DNA from: Emcibacteraceae bacterium
GTDB lineage: Bacteria; Pseudomonadota; Alphaproteobacteria; Sphingomonadales; Emcibacteraceae
Assembly (NCBI GenBank): GCA_041396985.1
Contig: JAWKXO010000002.1
Span: 383,501 to 447,500, forward strand
DNA: 64,000 bases
Direction of reading: 5' to 3'
The notes beneath the pieces are model-generated. The model was not told the origin of the DNA. It worked only from the letters and a program-made list of their open reading frames with translations, and searched no databases. Of the stretch, positions 17,577 through 25,364 are shown one piece after another. How positions within the stretch are numbered: the first letter of the stretch is position 1; each line of letters starts with the position of its first letter. The position numbers and the translations under genes were made by a program.

Positions 17577-19643
17577 ATGATCAAAAAGATTTCAGCTCCG
17601 GTCGCCAAAAAAATCCCCCACAAAACGGAAGTCCATGGACACGAACGAGTCGATAATTATTACTGGATGCGCGATGATAATCGTGAAGACCCGGAAATTT
17701 TGTCACATCTTGAAGCGGAAAATGATTATCTGAAATCTGTTATGGCTCATACAGAGGGATTTCAGGCTAAGTTATATGATGAAATTGTTGGGCGAATAAA
17801 AAAAGATGATAGTTCCGTTCCTGTGCGACACAGAAATTATTGGTATCAGTCAAAATTCGATGAAATAAACGAATACCCGGTCCATGTAAGATGGAAAGAT
17901 GAAGAAAATGCAGCAGAAGAAATTTTGTTTGATGTCAATGAAATGGCCAAAGGATACAGTTATTTTAATCTCGGTGGGTATTATGTAAGCGCTGATAATA
18001 AAGTGGCGGCATTTTCAACGGACACCTTAAGCCGAAGAATATATACGATCCGGTTCAAAAATCTTGAGACGGGAGAAGTGCTCGTCGATAAACTAAAGGG
18101 CACCTCAGGTCAGTTATTCTGGGCAAATGACAATAAGACAGTTTTCTATATTAAGAAAAACAGACAAACCCTGTTAGGCAACAAAGTCTATCGTCATAAA
18201 CTGGGCACGGAACAGAAAGAGGATGTTCTTGTATATGAAGAGAAGAACCTCATTTTCTATACATTCCTTGGAAAATCAAAAGACGAAAGCATGCTTTTTA
18301 TTTTTCATAATACCACGAGCCGTGCGGGTGTTTCCGTACTTGAGGCCGATAATCCGGACGGAAAATTCAGTCATTTCTTACCCTTAGAAGAAAATCATGA
18401 ATATACCGTCGATAAAATGGGGGATTATTTTTATATTTATACGAATTATGAGGCCAGAAACTTTCGGATTATGAAAGTTCATAAAAATCATACTGCCGAT
18501 AAAAGTAAATGGGAAAATGTCGTTGCTCACAGGGAAAATGTCTATATTTCAGACTTTACAGTTTTTAAAAATGATCTTGTTTTTCATGAAAAGGAAAATG
18601 GTGAAAATCGAATATGTGTTTTAAATTTAGAAAACGGAAAAATAAGGAAATTACAATTTGATGATCCGGTTTTCGATGTCAATATTTCAAGTAATCCGGA
18701 TTTTGACAGCACTCATGTTCGCCTGACATATAGCTCCTTAACCACACCGCTGACCGTTTATGAATTTGATCTGCAAAGCGGAAAGAGGGTTCTTTTAAAA
18801 CAGGATAAGATTTTAGGGGATTTTGATCCGAAAAATTATACCAGCGAACGACTTTTCATTGAAGCGCGGGATGGCGTCAAAGTTCCAGTTTCGCTTGTTT
18901 ATAGAAAATCCAAATTTTCAAAGGATGGGAGCAATCCGCTCTTTCAGTATGCCTATGGATCATATGGTATCACCATTGAGCCAAGTTTTAGTGCAACCAG
19001 ACTAAGCCTTCTTGATCGGGGTGTCGTATACGCAATAGCCCATGTCAGGGGAGGACAGATGCTGGGCAGACCCTGGTACGAGTCCGGAAAATTGCTCAAC
19101 AAGAAAAATACATTTACTGATTTTATTGATGTTACCAAAGCACTGATTAATAGGGGCTATGCGGATAAAAAGAAAATATATGCCAATGGGGGTAGTGCAG
19201 GCGGGCTGTTGATGGGAAGTGTTCTTAATATGGCCCCAGAATTATATCTGGGTGTTGGGGTACATGTTCCCTTTGTTGATGTGGTAACGACAATGCTGGA
19301 TACCAGTATACCACTAACCACTAATGAATATGACGAATGGGGTAACCCTGAAATCAAAGAATATTATGACTATATCTTATCCTATTCACCTTACGATAAT
19401 ATCACGCGTCAGGATTATCCGAATATTCTGGTTACAACAGGTCTTCATGACAGCCAGGTGCAATATTTTGAACCGATGAAATGGGTTGCCAAACTTCGGG
19501 AAAATAAAACAGATAAAAACCTGCTTCTGTTTGAAACGGATATGGAAGCAGGGCATGGGGGCGCTTCCGGGCGATTTAAACGATATAAGCAGATCGCTCT
19601 TGAATATGCGTTCTTTTTTGATCTTTTAGGAATTAAGGACTAA
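17577..19643 (+). CDS. ptrB: Oligopeptidase B (S9A prolyl oligopeptidase family)
   Basis: This 688-residue enzyme cleaves short peptides after basic residues, usually in the cytoplasm. The N-terminal seven-bladed propeller covers ~70-410. The catalytic alpha/beta-hydrolase domain carries the nucleophile Ser in YANGGSAGGLLMG (~545), and the probable acid and His are in TTGLHDSQVQY (~625) and EAGHGGASGRFKRY (~660). The typical start KKIPHKTEVHGHERVDNYYWMRD is split in many homologues the same way. No signal peptide is visible. Parts are strikingly AT-rich (about 23% GC over 18541-18600), unlike the sdh genes. Its stop overlaps the convergent unknown gene by 4 bp. Confidence 0.94.
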   Translation: MIKKISAPVAKKIPHKTEVHGHERVDNYYWMRDDNREDPEILSHLEAENDYLKSVMAHTEGFQAKLYDEIVGRIKKDDSSVPVRHRNYWYQSKFDEINEYPVHVRWKDEENAAEEILFDVNEMAKGYSYFNLGGYYVSADNKVAAFSTDTLSRRIYTIRFKNLETGEVLVDKLKGTSGQLFWANDNKTVFYIKKNRQTLLGNKVYRHKLGTEQKEDVLVYEEKNLIFYTFLGKSKDESMLFIFHNTTSRAGVSVLEADNPDGKFSHFLPLEENHEYTVDKMGDYFYIYTNYEARNFRIMKVHKNHTADKSKWENVVAHRENVYISDFTVFKNDLVFHEKENGENRICVLNLENGKIRKLQFDDPVFDVNISSNPDFDSTHVRLTYSSLTTPLTVYEFDLQSGKRVLLKQDKILGDFDPKNYTSERLFIEARDGVKVPVSLVYRKSKFSKDGSNPLFQYAYGSYGITIEPSFSATRLSLLDRGVVYAIAHVRGGQMLGRPWYESGKLLNKKNTFTDFIDVTKALINRGYADKKKIYANGGSAGGLLMGSVLNMAPELYLGVGVHVPFVDVVTTMLDTSIPLTTNEYDEWGNPEIKEYYDYILSYSPYDNITRQDYPNILVTTGLHDSQVQYFEPMKWVAKLRENKTDKNLLLFETDMEAGHGGASGRFKRYKQIALEYAFFFDLLGIKD

Positions 19644-20170
19644 TTAATTTTACGAAAATATTTTTTAGTAAGGGATAATAATCTTTCCCTTTCCTCTTTA
19701 TATTCTGTAACTAATGGAATAATAGGTTCCCATAGGTGCACTATTTTTCCATCTAAATCGAATATTTTACCATGGTTTTTTGGAGCTATATTACACATTT
19801 GGGCAAAATTACTTTCGAATTTATTAATTCCACTTTTTAGTGCTATTTCTTTAATTTTATCATCAGTGATAATTTTTAGACCTTTTTTTTCTAAATCTAA
19901 GTATGTGTTTAGAATTATTGAATTAATTTGATTTGGACGCTGTACCCATCTTTTTAATTTTCTTTTAATTTTGTTTATTTCGTCTACAATTGTTTCATCT
20001 GATTTTTTATTTTCGGAAAAGGCTACTTTTTGTTTTAGCGAATTTAATTGCATTATGATTCTCATCGCTTGATTGTGCAAATTTTTACGATCTACTCCCT
20101 GGCCTATATCGAAAACTAAATTGTTTAGATTGGTGTTAAGAAGTTCGTATTCTTTCTCAACTTCTAACAT
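19640..20170 (-). CDS. AT-rich hypothetical protein with coiled coil and possible winged helix
   Basis: The 176-residue protein has a charged N-terminal helical part: ~1-65 amphipathic, ~60-75 very basic with KIKRKLKRWVQRP. The C-terminal part (~85-165) includes ILNTYLDLEKKG, ITDDKIKEIALKSGINKF and KIFDLDGKIVHLWEP, which reads like helices followed by a beta hairpin, as in a winged-helix DNA-binding fold. That fold is my inference; I do not recognise a family. GC is very low (27% over 19741-19800, 23% over 19861-19920), suggesting transfer. A GGAGAAT ribosome binding site precedes the ATG. A 40-bp near-palindrome lies 56 bp upstream. It is convergent with ptrB, overlapping its stop by 4 bp. 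Confidence 0.7.
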   Translation of the reverse strand: MLEVEKEYELLNTNLNNLVFDIGQGVDRKNLHNQAMRIIMQLNSLKQKVAFSENKKSDETIVDEINKIKRKLKRWVQRPNQINSIILNTYLDLEKKGLKIITDDKIKEIALKSGINKFESNFAQMCNIAPKNHGKIFDLDGKIVHLWEPIIPLVTEYKEERERLLSLTKKYFRKIN

Positions 20171-20225
20171 TCTATTCTCCTTTTGGTTTTATGAAAAGAT
20201 TATATATAAAGAGCTGTTGAGTCAA

Positions 20226-20265
20226 TTAAAATTAATTAACTCTAATTAGTCTTAATTAATTTTAA
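20226..20265. repeat. 40-bp AT-rich interrupted palindrome
   Basis: TTAAAATTAATTAA (20226-20239) and TTAATTAATTTTAA (20252-20265) are perfect inverted copies. The 12-bp centre contains CTAATTAG (20242-20249), palindromic about the same axis, so only four positions break full symmetry. It lies between the divergent starts of the unknown gene (20170) and the M28 peptidase (20349). It could be an operator, a cruciform, or, as RNA, a weak AT hairpin. Confidence 0.8.
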
Positions 20266-20348
20266 ATTTCAGATAATTTGTGCTTCTTATTTTGACTTTA
20301 CTTATCTTCTTGTTATTCTCTTTCAAAAATAAAGATTGGGAGAAAAAA

Positions 20349-21764
20349 ATGAAAAAACTGGTCTTGCTGACCGCTATTGGCTTAATCGGATTATCCGCAA
20401 ATTTCGCTTCGGCACAAAATAATGTGCTGACAAAAGAAATGATTGATCATGCAAACATGATTGGGAAAAATGCTCTTAAATCAAGCGTAACGGAAGATGT
20501 GATTACGTCACTAACAACTGAGGTCGGCCATCGTCTTGCCGGTACGGCAAATGATAAAAAAGGCAGAGAATGGGCTGTCGCCAAAATGAAGGAAATGGGG
20601 TTTGATCGGGTCTGGACAGAACCTGTACCATTTCCAGTATGGCATCGCGGCAATACAGCTATATTGCGGATGACTGCACCTTTTGAGCAGAATTTAGCCA
20701 TGACGGCACTCGGAACCAGCGTTGGAACCCCGGAAGGCGGCATCACTGCAGAGGTCGTTCAGTTTGATGAATATAAGGATCTGGCGGCGGCTGCGCCGAA
20801 CAGCCTTGACGGTAAAATTGCCTATATTTCCTTTAGAATGGAAGATAGCGGTGTGGCCGGGGCTAAAGGATATGGCTATGCCGGTCAGGCACGTCGGAAT
20901 GGGTCTGTGGCCGCGGCAAAAGCCGGCGCTTCCGCCATTATCATCCGCTCAATAGGTACAGATGATAACAGAACGCCTCATACAGGCAGTATGACCTATG
21001 TTGACGGGGTTAAGAAAATCCCGGCAGCGGCCATTTCAAATCCTGATGCTGATTTGCTTGATCAGGCTTTAAAATATGGAAAACCAGTGACACTTCATCT
21101 TGAAATGAACCCGCACCCTCATGATCCGGTAACAACTTATAATGTTATTGGCGAAATTACCGGAACGGAAGACCCTGAAAAAGCGGTGCTTATAAGCGGC
21201 CACCTTGATAGCTGGGATCTGGCAACTGGGGCTCTTGATGATGGGACCGGTGTGTCAATCGTAATGTCTGCGGGCAAACATATTATTGATGGCGGGGTCA
21301 AGCCAAAACGATCCATCCGTGTCGTGCTGTGGGCTGCTGAAGAAGAAGGCCTGCTTGGTGCCCATGAATTTGTCCGTGCCCATAAAGAGGACAGCAAGGA
21401 TTTTGATAATATGCTTCTCGGAGCTGAGTGGGACAGTGGTACCGGACGCATTGTTGATTTTGAGCCTGGCGTGGGGCCCAAGTCGCTTGCTGTTGCGCGT
21501 GAAATTGCTGCGGTACTGGCACCATATGGTGTCGCAACACTAATGACAAATACGGCGAAAGGGGATTCCGATATGTCGGCCCTTGGCAATGCCGGCATGC
21601 CCGCCGTTAATTTTGGAATGGAAAAAACCAATTATTTTGACTTTCATCACACTGCAAATGATACACTGGATAAAGTCGATATTCCGGCGATTACCAATAA
21701 TGCAGCCGTATTTGCCATGTTTGCATATCTGGCCGCTTCTGTGGATGTGGATTTTAGAAAGTAA
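20349..21764 (+). CDS. Exported M28 family zinc peptidase
   Basis: The product is a 471-residue aminopeptidase-like enzyme with a signal peptide (MKKLVLLTAIGLIGLSANFASA) that places it in the periplasm or outside. ATG 20349 is chosen because GGGAGA precedes it and the signal peptide begins there; an earlier in-frame TTG gives a poor leader. A PA-like insert covers ~120-235. The M28 co-catalytic zinc ligands appear as SGHLDSWD (~275), GALDDGTG (~290), WAAEEEGLLG (~326) and a late FDFHHTANDTLD (~440). Substrates are probably peptides or dipeptides. It is preceded by the 40-bp palindrome and followed by a terminator-like hairpin. Confidence 0.92.
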   Translation: MKKLVLLTAIGLIGLSANFASAQNNVLTKEMIDHANMIGKNALKSSVTEDVITSLTTEVGHRLAGTANDKKGREWAVAKMKEMGFDRVWTEPVPFPVWHRGNTAILRMTAPFEQNLAMTALGTSVGTPEGGITAEVVQFDEYKDLAAAAPNSLDGKIAYISFRMEDSGVAGAKGYGYAGQARRNGSVAAAKAGASAIIIRSIGTDDNRTPHTGSMTYVDGVKKIPAAAISNPDADLLDQALKYGKPVTLHLEMNPHPHDPVTTYNVIGEITGTEDPEKAVLISGHLDSWDLATGALDDGTGVSIVMSAGKHIIDGGVKPKRSIRVVLWAAEEEGLLGAHEFVRAHKEDSKDFDNMLLGAEWDSGTGRIVDFEPGVGPKSLAVAREIAAVLAPYGVATLMTNTAKGDSDMSALGNAGMPAVNFGMEKTNYFDFHHTANDTLDKVDIPAITNNAAVFAMFAYLAASVDVDFRK

Positions 21765-21773
21765 AATATTATT

Positions 21774-21803
21774 AAGGCGACCCCATGTGGGTCGTCTTAT
21801 AAA
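21774..21803 (+). terminator. Probable terminator after the M28 peptidase gene
   Basis: AAGGCGACCC (21774-21783) pairs with GGGTCGTCTT (21789-21798) with one G-U pair around a CATGT loop. The following sequence is ATAAATTCTT, a weak U tract. It sits 10 bp after the peptidase stop and 18 bp before the thioesterase ATG. It may reduce read-through or, less likely, regulate the next gene. Confidence 0.55.
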
Positions 21804-21820
21804 TTCTTATCGGAAAATTG

Positions 21821-22252
21821 ATGTCTTTTGACAAAATGACGGGTCTTGAAATTTTGCAGGCGATGATGGCAGGAAAAATTCCGGCACCGCCCATGGCTGA
21901 AACTGTGCCTTCCAGATTGGTGCATGCGGAAGAGGGCTTTGTCAGATTTGTTGTGCGTGCAGACAAAAGGCATTTAAACCCGATGGGGGGTGTTCACGGT
22001 GGCTTTAGTGCAACCATTCTTGATTCTGTTACAGGCTGTGCGGTGCAGACTTTGATGGAGCCGGGGATTAAATACAGCACAATTAATCTTGAAGTAAAAA
22101 TGATCAGACCAATTCCGCTTGATCAGGATCTGATTGCTGAGGGGACGATGATTAACCGCTCACGCCGACTTACCGTTTCAGAAGGAAAAATCATGGATGA
22201 AGAAGGCAAGATTTACGCCGCCGGCTCGGCGACCTGCATGATTTTATCCTAA
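21821..22252 (+). CDS. PaaI-type hotdog-fold acyl-CoA thioesterase
   Basis: The 143-residue protein matches the PaaI/YigI thioesterase family. The hotdog helix motif NPMGGVHGGFSATILDSVTGCAV (NPMGGVHGGF core, ~residue 52) carries the active-site Gly/Asp region. Strands INLEVKMIRPIP and LIAEGTMINRSRR follow. Such enzymes hydrolyse CoA thioesters, often aromatic or short-chain acyl-CoA. The substrate is unknown here. ATG 21821 is preferred to the TTG one codon upstream. Its stop shares CTAA (22249-22252) with the convergent YggS gene. Confidence 0.88.
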   Translation: MSFDKMTGLEILQAMMAGKIPAPPMAETVPSRLVHAEEGFVRFVVRADKRHLNPMGGVHGGFSATILDSVTGCAVQTLMEPGIKYSTINLEVKMIRPIPLDQDLIAEGTMINRSRRLTVSEGKIMDEEGKIYAAGSATCMILS

Positions 22253-22911
22253 TATCCGGGCCGTGTACCAAAAAGGGCAGTGCCAACCCGAACATGGGTT
22301 GCGCCATTTTCAATGGCTTTTTCATAATCACCACTCATGCCCATCGAAATTATGCGAAGCTCATTACGGTCAGCAATCTGTTTAAGCAGTTTAAAATGAT
22401 CTGTCGGGTCCTGATCAAATGGCGGAATACACATTACCCCTTTTACCGGTAATTTAAGCTCGTCACGGCATAGTTTTATGAAATCATCTGCATTTTCAGG
22501 AGACATCCCCGCTTTCTGTTCTTCATGTCCCGTATTAATCTGAATGTAAATATCGGGATATTTATTTTCTTCCTCACAGATGCGTGCCAAGGCTACTGCC
22601 AGTTTGGGACGATCAACCGTTTCGATAACATCAAACAGCTGAACTGCCTGTCTCACTTTGTTTGTTTGCAGTGGTCCTATTAGATGTAAATATATTCCAT
22701 CGAATTTATCTTTCAAAGGTGGCCATTTCTCGGCCGCTTCCTGCACACGGTTTTCACCAAAGATCCGCTGTCCGTCTGCTAGTACAGGAATGATCGTTTC
22801 TGCCGTATGAATTTTTGATACGGCAACGAGAGTAACGCTCTCTTTACTTCGGCCGCTATCTAGGGATGCTTTTTCAATTTTATCTTTTATTTTTTTAAGA
22901 TTACTGGTCAT
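22249..22911 (-). CDS. YggS family PLP homeostasis protein
   Basis: This 220-residue protein is a single-domain fold-type III PLP-binding protein (PLPBP). Visible are the PLP Lys in LVAVSKIHTAETI (~residue 32), GENRVQEAAEKW (~53), HLIGPLQTNKVRQAV (~76), VDRPKLA, INTGHEEQKAGM (~126), and the C-terminal SMGMSGDYEKAIENGATHVRVG phosphate site (SMGMSGDYEKAI core). Members buffer free PLP and influence amino-acid pools; no catalytic turnover is established. It is divergent from the ThiE-like gene. Confidence 0.94.
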   Translation of the reverse strand: MTSNLKKIKDKIEKASLDSGRSKESVTLVAVSKIHTAETIIPVLADGQRIFGENRVQEAAEKWPPLKDKFDGIYLHLIGPLQTNKVRQAVQLFDVIETVDRPKLAVALARICEEENKYPDIYIQINTGHEEQKAGMSPENADDFIKLCRDELKLPVKGVMCIPPFDQDPTDHFKLLKQIADRNELRIISMGMSGDYEKAIENGATHVRVGTALFGTRPGY

Positions 22912-22941
22912 TAATATTGCCTTGGGATAAAGTCTTTTTTT

Positions 22942-23553
22942 ATGAAAAGAACCCTAACAGACATTTCATTTGAGCTCAATCGTCAAAGCGGCCAAGATAA
23001 AGTACCGCCCGTGATTTTTATTACGGATCAGGAAGCACAGCCATTGCCGGAGCAAGTCATCGAAAAATTACCAGCCGGGTCACTTGTTATCCTAAGGGAC
23101 TATAATTTACAGAACCGTTATGATCTGGCCGTGGCGCTTGGGTATATCTGCAAACAAAAAAATATAAAATTCAGTGTAGCGGCTGATCTGGAAATTGCAT
23201 TGGCAGTCCAGGCCGATGGAATACATTTGCCAGAACACAGAATCTCTGAAGCAGAAATTATCAGACAGAATTATCCGGATTTTTTTATTTCTGCTTCTTG
23301 CCATAGCGAAAAGGCTGTTTCAAATTTACCGACAAATATTATTGATGCCGTTTTATTGGGGCCTGTCTTCCCGACGGAAAGTCATCCGGAAACTTTTAAT
23401 AATCCTGCTCTTACTCTTGGCATAAATCATTTCTCGGAAATATGTAAGCAAAGTCAAATGGCGATATTTGCTTTGGGTGGCGTTAACGAGAATACGGCAG
23501 AAAAATTGTACGGCAGCGGTGCGGCCGGTATTGCAGCAATAAGAGGATTTTAA
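22942..23553 (+). CDS. Thiamine phosphate synthase-like (ThiE/TenI) protein
   Basis: The 203-residue TIM-barrel protein resembles ThiE/TenI. It has IFITDQEAQPLPE near the N-terminus, an LVILRDYNLQNR segment, ADGIHLPEH in place of the more usual GVHLGQ, SASCHSEKA, AVLLGPVFPTESHPE and IFALGGVNENTAEKLYGSGAAGIAAI. ThiE joins HMP-PP and thiazole phosphate, whereas TenI-type paralogues act as thiazole tautomerases. The GIHLPEH and VFPTESHPE variants mean function cannot be fixed. No other thi gene is adjacent. No TPP riboswitch is visible upstream. Confidence 0.8.
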   Translation: MKRTLTDISFELNRQSGQDKVPPVIFITDQEAQPLPEQVIEKLPAGSLVILRDYNLQNRYDLAVALGYICKQKNIKFSVAADLEIALAVQADGIHLPEHRISEAEIIRQNYPDFFISASCHSEKAVSNLPTNIIDAVLLGPVFPTESHPETFNNPALTLGINHFSEICKQSQMAIFALGGVNENTAEKLYGSGAAGIAAIRGF

Positions 23554-23556
23554 AAA

Positions 23557-24513
23557 TTAGAAACTTACGTTGGTTCCAAATATCAATGACTGGACATCAT
23601 CAATAGAAGCAAAATCATTGCTTGCTCCATAAGAATAATATGTAAATCTGCCGGTCAGACTTACATTTGAGAATAATCTGTAAGCGGCACCAAGTTCATA
23701 TGCGGAAATATGATCAAAAATATTATAATCCTGAGATAGAAGCAATGGTCGCGCACTGTTATAAGCGCCAACACTGATATTTGCGGACCAGCTTCCACCT
23801 ATATAACCGAACCCTAAGTCAAACCCTGACATATCAGGTGAAAAAAGGAAATTATTACGGCTGAAGGACGCACCAAGTCTAAAGCCGGAATATCCAAGCC
23901 CAAGAGATAAGTTATAAGCTTTTTGAGAAAGTAGCCCGTTAGTCAAATAATCCGAAACAAGGCTTTCCGCTGTATTAATAAAACTTGAGCCCACAACCAG
24001 TTTAATGGATTTGTCACTTTCAAAAGCCGTACCGGCCTTTCGGGAAGGATTGAGTGATACGACCATTTGTGAACCACCAGTGCGACCAGAAATTAAGCCT
24101 GAAGTTGTGTTACTACCGATGGACGGAAGACTGAAAGACAAGGACGGATTATACATATACTGATGCGTTACCTGTAGGAGAGGTACCGGAGTTTCATTCG
24201 CCTCTCCAAGAGAAACATAAGATTTTTGTTTGCTTTCAGGTTCTGTCAGCATGATGTACTGATCATTTTCCTCATGGGGATTTAGAAACTGATTAAAATC
24301 ATTTTTGAGGTTGTTATTAAATAATTCATTAGCGGATTGCAGAGAATCAAGTTCTGTTGGGGCTTTATAGTTTGGATTCGCGCGAATCTGATCCTGTGCA
24401 TGGGCATCCAATTGCATAAAAGCAACCCCGGCCAAGCATAAAATTATGGCGGCAGCGCGTATATTACAGATGATTTTTTTTACTTCAAATCCCATGTACA
24501 AACCATAAATCAT
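23557..24513 (-). CDS. Exported beta-rich surface protein, unknown
   Basis: The 318-residue protein has a hydrophobic signal segment ending in DAHAQ (~residue 40). A start at 24495 (MGFEVKKIICN) would give a more normal signal peptide, and neither start has a good ribosome binding site. The mature region has a disordered N-terminal part (~40-110). From ~120 onwards come alternating strands such as LSLGLGYSGFRLGASFSRNNF, GFDLGFGYIGGSWSANISVG and NVSLTGRFTYYSYG, ending in LIFGTNVSF with a C-terminal Phe. That pattern and C-terminus suggest an outer-membrane barrel. No named family is recognised. It ends 4 bp from the convergent ThiE-like gene. Confidence 0.7.
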   Translation of the reverse strand: MIYGLYMGFEVKKIICNIRAAAIILCLAGVAFMQLDAHAQDQIRANPNYKAPTELDSLQSANELFNNNLKNDFNQFLNPHEENDQYIMLTEPESKQKSYVSLGEANETPVPLLQVTHQYMYNPSLSFSLPSIGSNTTSGLISGRTGGSQMVVSLNPSRKAGTAFESDKSIKLVVGSSFINTAESLVSDYLTNGLLSQKAYNLSLGLGYSGFRLGASFSRNNFLFSPDMSGFDLGFGYIGGSWSANISVGAYNSARPLLLSQDYNIFDHISAYELGAAYRLFSNVSLTGRFTYYSYGASNDFASIDDVQSLIFGTNVSF

Positions 24514-24530
24514 TCAACAATACCAATACG

Positions 24531-24550
24531 TTACAGCATAAATGCTGTAA
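24531..24550. repeat. Perfect 9-bp inverted repeat upstream of the surface-protein gene
   Basis: TTACAGCAT and ATGCTGTAA flank an AA centre. It lies 17-37 bp upstream of the leftward gene starting at 24513, in a 285-bp gap. Position and symmetry fit a dimeric-regulator site or a 5'-UTR hairpin. I see nothing else definite in 24551-24798 apart from AT-rich sequence. Confidence 0.6.
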
Positions 24551-24798
24551 ACTTGTGGTCACAAAATTAATTATTCCAAAAAATACTTCATTTCTGTACC
24601 AATATAAGTATATAGAAATAAAATAAAATTTCAATCACTTGAGAAGAATAAGAACATTTTTTTTGGTAATAAATCAAGATTAAATAGATTAAATCTATAA
24701 ACAACTTTATCTAATCTGCTGCAGTCGTTATGATGCAAAAAATGTGATGGTACGAGTATTGGATACAGCCCCTTTATGGAAATAGGAATGGAATTTAA

Positions 24799-25269
24799 AT
24801 GACAGTTAAACAGGGAAAATCATTAGGCGTTTTTCTGACAACGATAGTGATGCTTATATTACTTCCTCTGATGGGATGTAGCAAAAGAAGTGAAATTGGC
24901 GAACCCCGGGATAATATTCAGGCTGCGGAAGAAGTATTTTCTATCGGTGTAAATGCCTATCTTTGGCGGGCGTCTCTTGACACTTTGTCATTTATGCCAA
25001 TGCTGGAAGCCAATCACGAAAGCGGAACAATTCTAACCGATTGGGCAGTCAATCCAAACGATTCAAATGAACGCAGTAAAGTAGATTTGTATATAGTCGG
25101 TAAAGAGCTTCGCGCAGATGCGCTTAAGATAACAGTACATCGTGAAGCATTGCAGAACGGCTCATGGGTTGAAATAGCGCCCCGCCCGGAAGCGGCAGAA
25201 CAAATCAACTCTGCAATCATTATTCAGGCGAGGCTTTTACGCCGTGACAATGCGCCGATAACAAATTAA
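24799..25269 (+). CDS. DUF3576 domain lipoprotein
   Basis: The 156-residue protein has a lipoprotein signal peptide with lipobox LPLMGCSKR (Cys ~27), so it should be anchored to a membrane facing the periplasm. The domain begins around residue 48 with FSIGVNAYLWRASLDTLSFMP and continues through DWAVNPNDSNERSKVDLYIVG, LRADALKITVHRE and GSWVEIAPRPEAAEQI. This matches DUF3576 as I remember it, an alphaproteobacterial family usually encoded directly upstream of leuS, lptE and holA, as here. No function is known. The link with LptE hints at envelope biogenesis. Confidence 0.88.
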   Translation: MTVKQGKSLGVFLTTIVMLILLPLMGCSKRSEIGEPRDNIQAAEEVFSIGVNAYLWRASLDTLSFMPMLEANHESGTILTDWAVNPNDSNERSKVDLYIVGKELRADALKITVHREALQNGSWVEIAPRPEAAEQINSAIIIQARLLRRDNAPITN

Positions 25270-25364
25270 CAATTTAGTAGAAATAAGAAATGCAAAATGT
25301 GTAATTTATGTCGCCTAATAAGGTTCAGGCGGATAATCCACATAGTTTGCAAAGACCGGGACCG

